Assembly: GCF_008710275.1 (NCBI RefSeq)
Contig: NZ_VYQE01000003.1
Span: 1 to 64,000 of the forward strand
Direction: 5' to 3'
DNA length: 64,000 nt
Source: Histidinibacterium aquaticum
GTDB lineage: Bacteria; Pseudomonadota; Alphaproteobacteria; Rhodobacterales; Rhodobacteraceae
Positions 63,409 through 64,000 of the stretch are shown in pieces. A program made the position numbers and the translations under genes. The notes under the pieces are model-generated. The model saw only the letters and a program-made list of their open reading frames with translations. It did not search any database and was not told the origin of the DNA. The stretch's first letter is position 1; each line of letters begins with the position of its first letter.

Positions 63409-64000
63409 ATGCCGCATACAGTCCTTCACGTCGCCGAAACCGTCCAGGGCGGTATCGCCGGTTACCTCCGCATGTGCCTGGACCTGCCCCGCGACGCTTT
63501 CGACCAGAAGGCCCTCGTCCCGTCCTGCCAGCGGGCGCACCTGCCTGAGGATCCCCGCATCCTGACCTACCCGGAAACCGCCCGCGGCCCCCGCGCGGTG
63601 CTCGCCCTCGCCCGGCATCTGCGACGCGCGGTCCGCGAGTGCGCGCCCGATCTTCTCTACCTGCATTCGACCCTCTCCCTCCTGGCCCTCGCCCTCGTCC
63701 GGCCCGATGTGCCGGTCCTCTACTGTCCGCACGGTTGGGCCGCGCACCGGTTCTCCGGGACGGGCCCGCGCGACCGGGCCATCCGGTCGCTGGAATCGCG
63801 CCTCGCCGGCCTCGCCGACCGCACCGTGAACGTCTCCCGGAACGACGCCGCGCTCGCCCGGCATCTCGGCTACGGCGGCCGGCAGGTGGTGGTGGAGAAC
63901 GCCGTTCCGCCCCCCGTGCCCGACGCGCGCAGCGATCTCTTCGGCGACGGGCTGAACCTGCTCTTCGTCGGCCGCTTCGACCGGCAGAAGGGGCTCGACC
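63409..64000 (+). CDS. GT4-family glycosyltransferase, partial
   Basis: 197 codons are visible, continuing past the window end. MPHTVLHVAETVQGGIAGYL is a GT4 N-terminus (donor-side GGI loop); later YCPHGWAAHRFSG, NVSRNDAALARHLGYGG, NAVPPPVPD and LLFVGRFDRQKGLD, the start of the nucleotide-sugar domain. Preceded by CGGAGG. Likely part of an exopolysaccharide cluster with the divergent Wzc-type gene. Confidence 0.9.
   Translation, partial: MPHTVLHVAETVQGGIAGYLRMCLDLPRDAFDQKALVPSCQRAHLPEDPRILTYPETARGPRAVLALARHLRRAVRECAPDLLYLHSTLSLLALALVRPDVPVLYCPHGWAAHRFSGTGPRDRAIRSLESRLAGLADRTVNVSRNDAALARHLGYGGRQVVVENAVPPPVPDARSDLFGDGLNLLFVGRFDRQKGLD

Overview
The window reads as a GC-rich alphaproteobacterium, most likely Rhodobacterales (Roseobacter/Rhodobacter type). 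The support is family content: divided pqiA followed by a long pqiB, DUF2218 beside an iron-siderophore transporter with a TGA-N9-TCA box, HWE-type kinase genes, MucR-like and AlpA-like small regulators, and many ABC transporters preceded by substrate-binding-protein genes. This assignment is inference; no rRNA or marker gene is present.

Positions 1-16 kb are accessory DNA. The start of an IS5-type transposase is followed by a 67-bp tandem repeat array. That array is interrupted by an 11.5-kb unit (411-11914) with near-identical 30-bp terminal inverted repeats and a perfect 8-bp target duplication (AAATCTTT, 403-410 and 11915-11922). Its right end holds a decayed IS1595-family transposase, which fits both the ends and the 8-bp duplication. 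The cargo is a Mre11-like nuclease, a Rad50/SbcC-like ATPase and an OLD-family ATPase-TOPRIM nuclease on the minus strand, and thioredoxin, CbpA-type DnaJ, CbpM, a small conserved protein, a CBS-domain fragment and an alpha/beta hydrolase on the plus strand. Beyond it lie a frameshifted ybjQ (UPF0145) pseudogene, an IS66 remnant broken at a 42-bp palindrome, and an AlpA-like regulator with a P4-type integrase next to a tRNA-3'-end-like sequence.

From about 16 kb on the DNA looks like ordinary high-GC chromosome or chromid. 16-25 kb: zinc-ribbon proteins, a lipoprotein, a rhomboid protease, a phosphoketolase, a methyltransferase, a secreted EF-hand protein, a double-domain KaiC-like ATPase translationally coupled to an HWE histidine kinase, and a DUF805 protein. 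25-36 kb: an NAD-binding dehydrogenase, a B12-binding regulator and an HpcH/HpaI aldolase, then a peptide-type ABC operon (binding protein, permease, a permease-ATPase fusion, ATPase, GntR regulator) divergent from DUF1028 and M20-family hydrolase genes, with a palindromic operator between. 36-41 kb: a PqiA-PqiA-PqiB-PqiC lipid transport operon whose PqiB carries 123-residue internal repeats. 41-45 kb: pabB, a Dabb protein and an amino-acid ABC transporter. 45-52 kb: a sugar ABC transporter, a GH51 arabinofuranosidase and an ArsR-type regulator with a beta-rich sensor-like domain; a 22-bp motif is shared by the promoters of the binding protein and the regulator. 52-57 kb: a MucR-like protein, an OmpR-type response regulator divergent from a PAS hybrid kinase, and a 1-Cys peroxiredoxin. 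57-61 kb: an iron-siderophore ABC operon divergent from DUF2218. 61-64 kb: a tyrosine autokinase for exopolysaccharide and the start of a GT4 glycosyltransferase.
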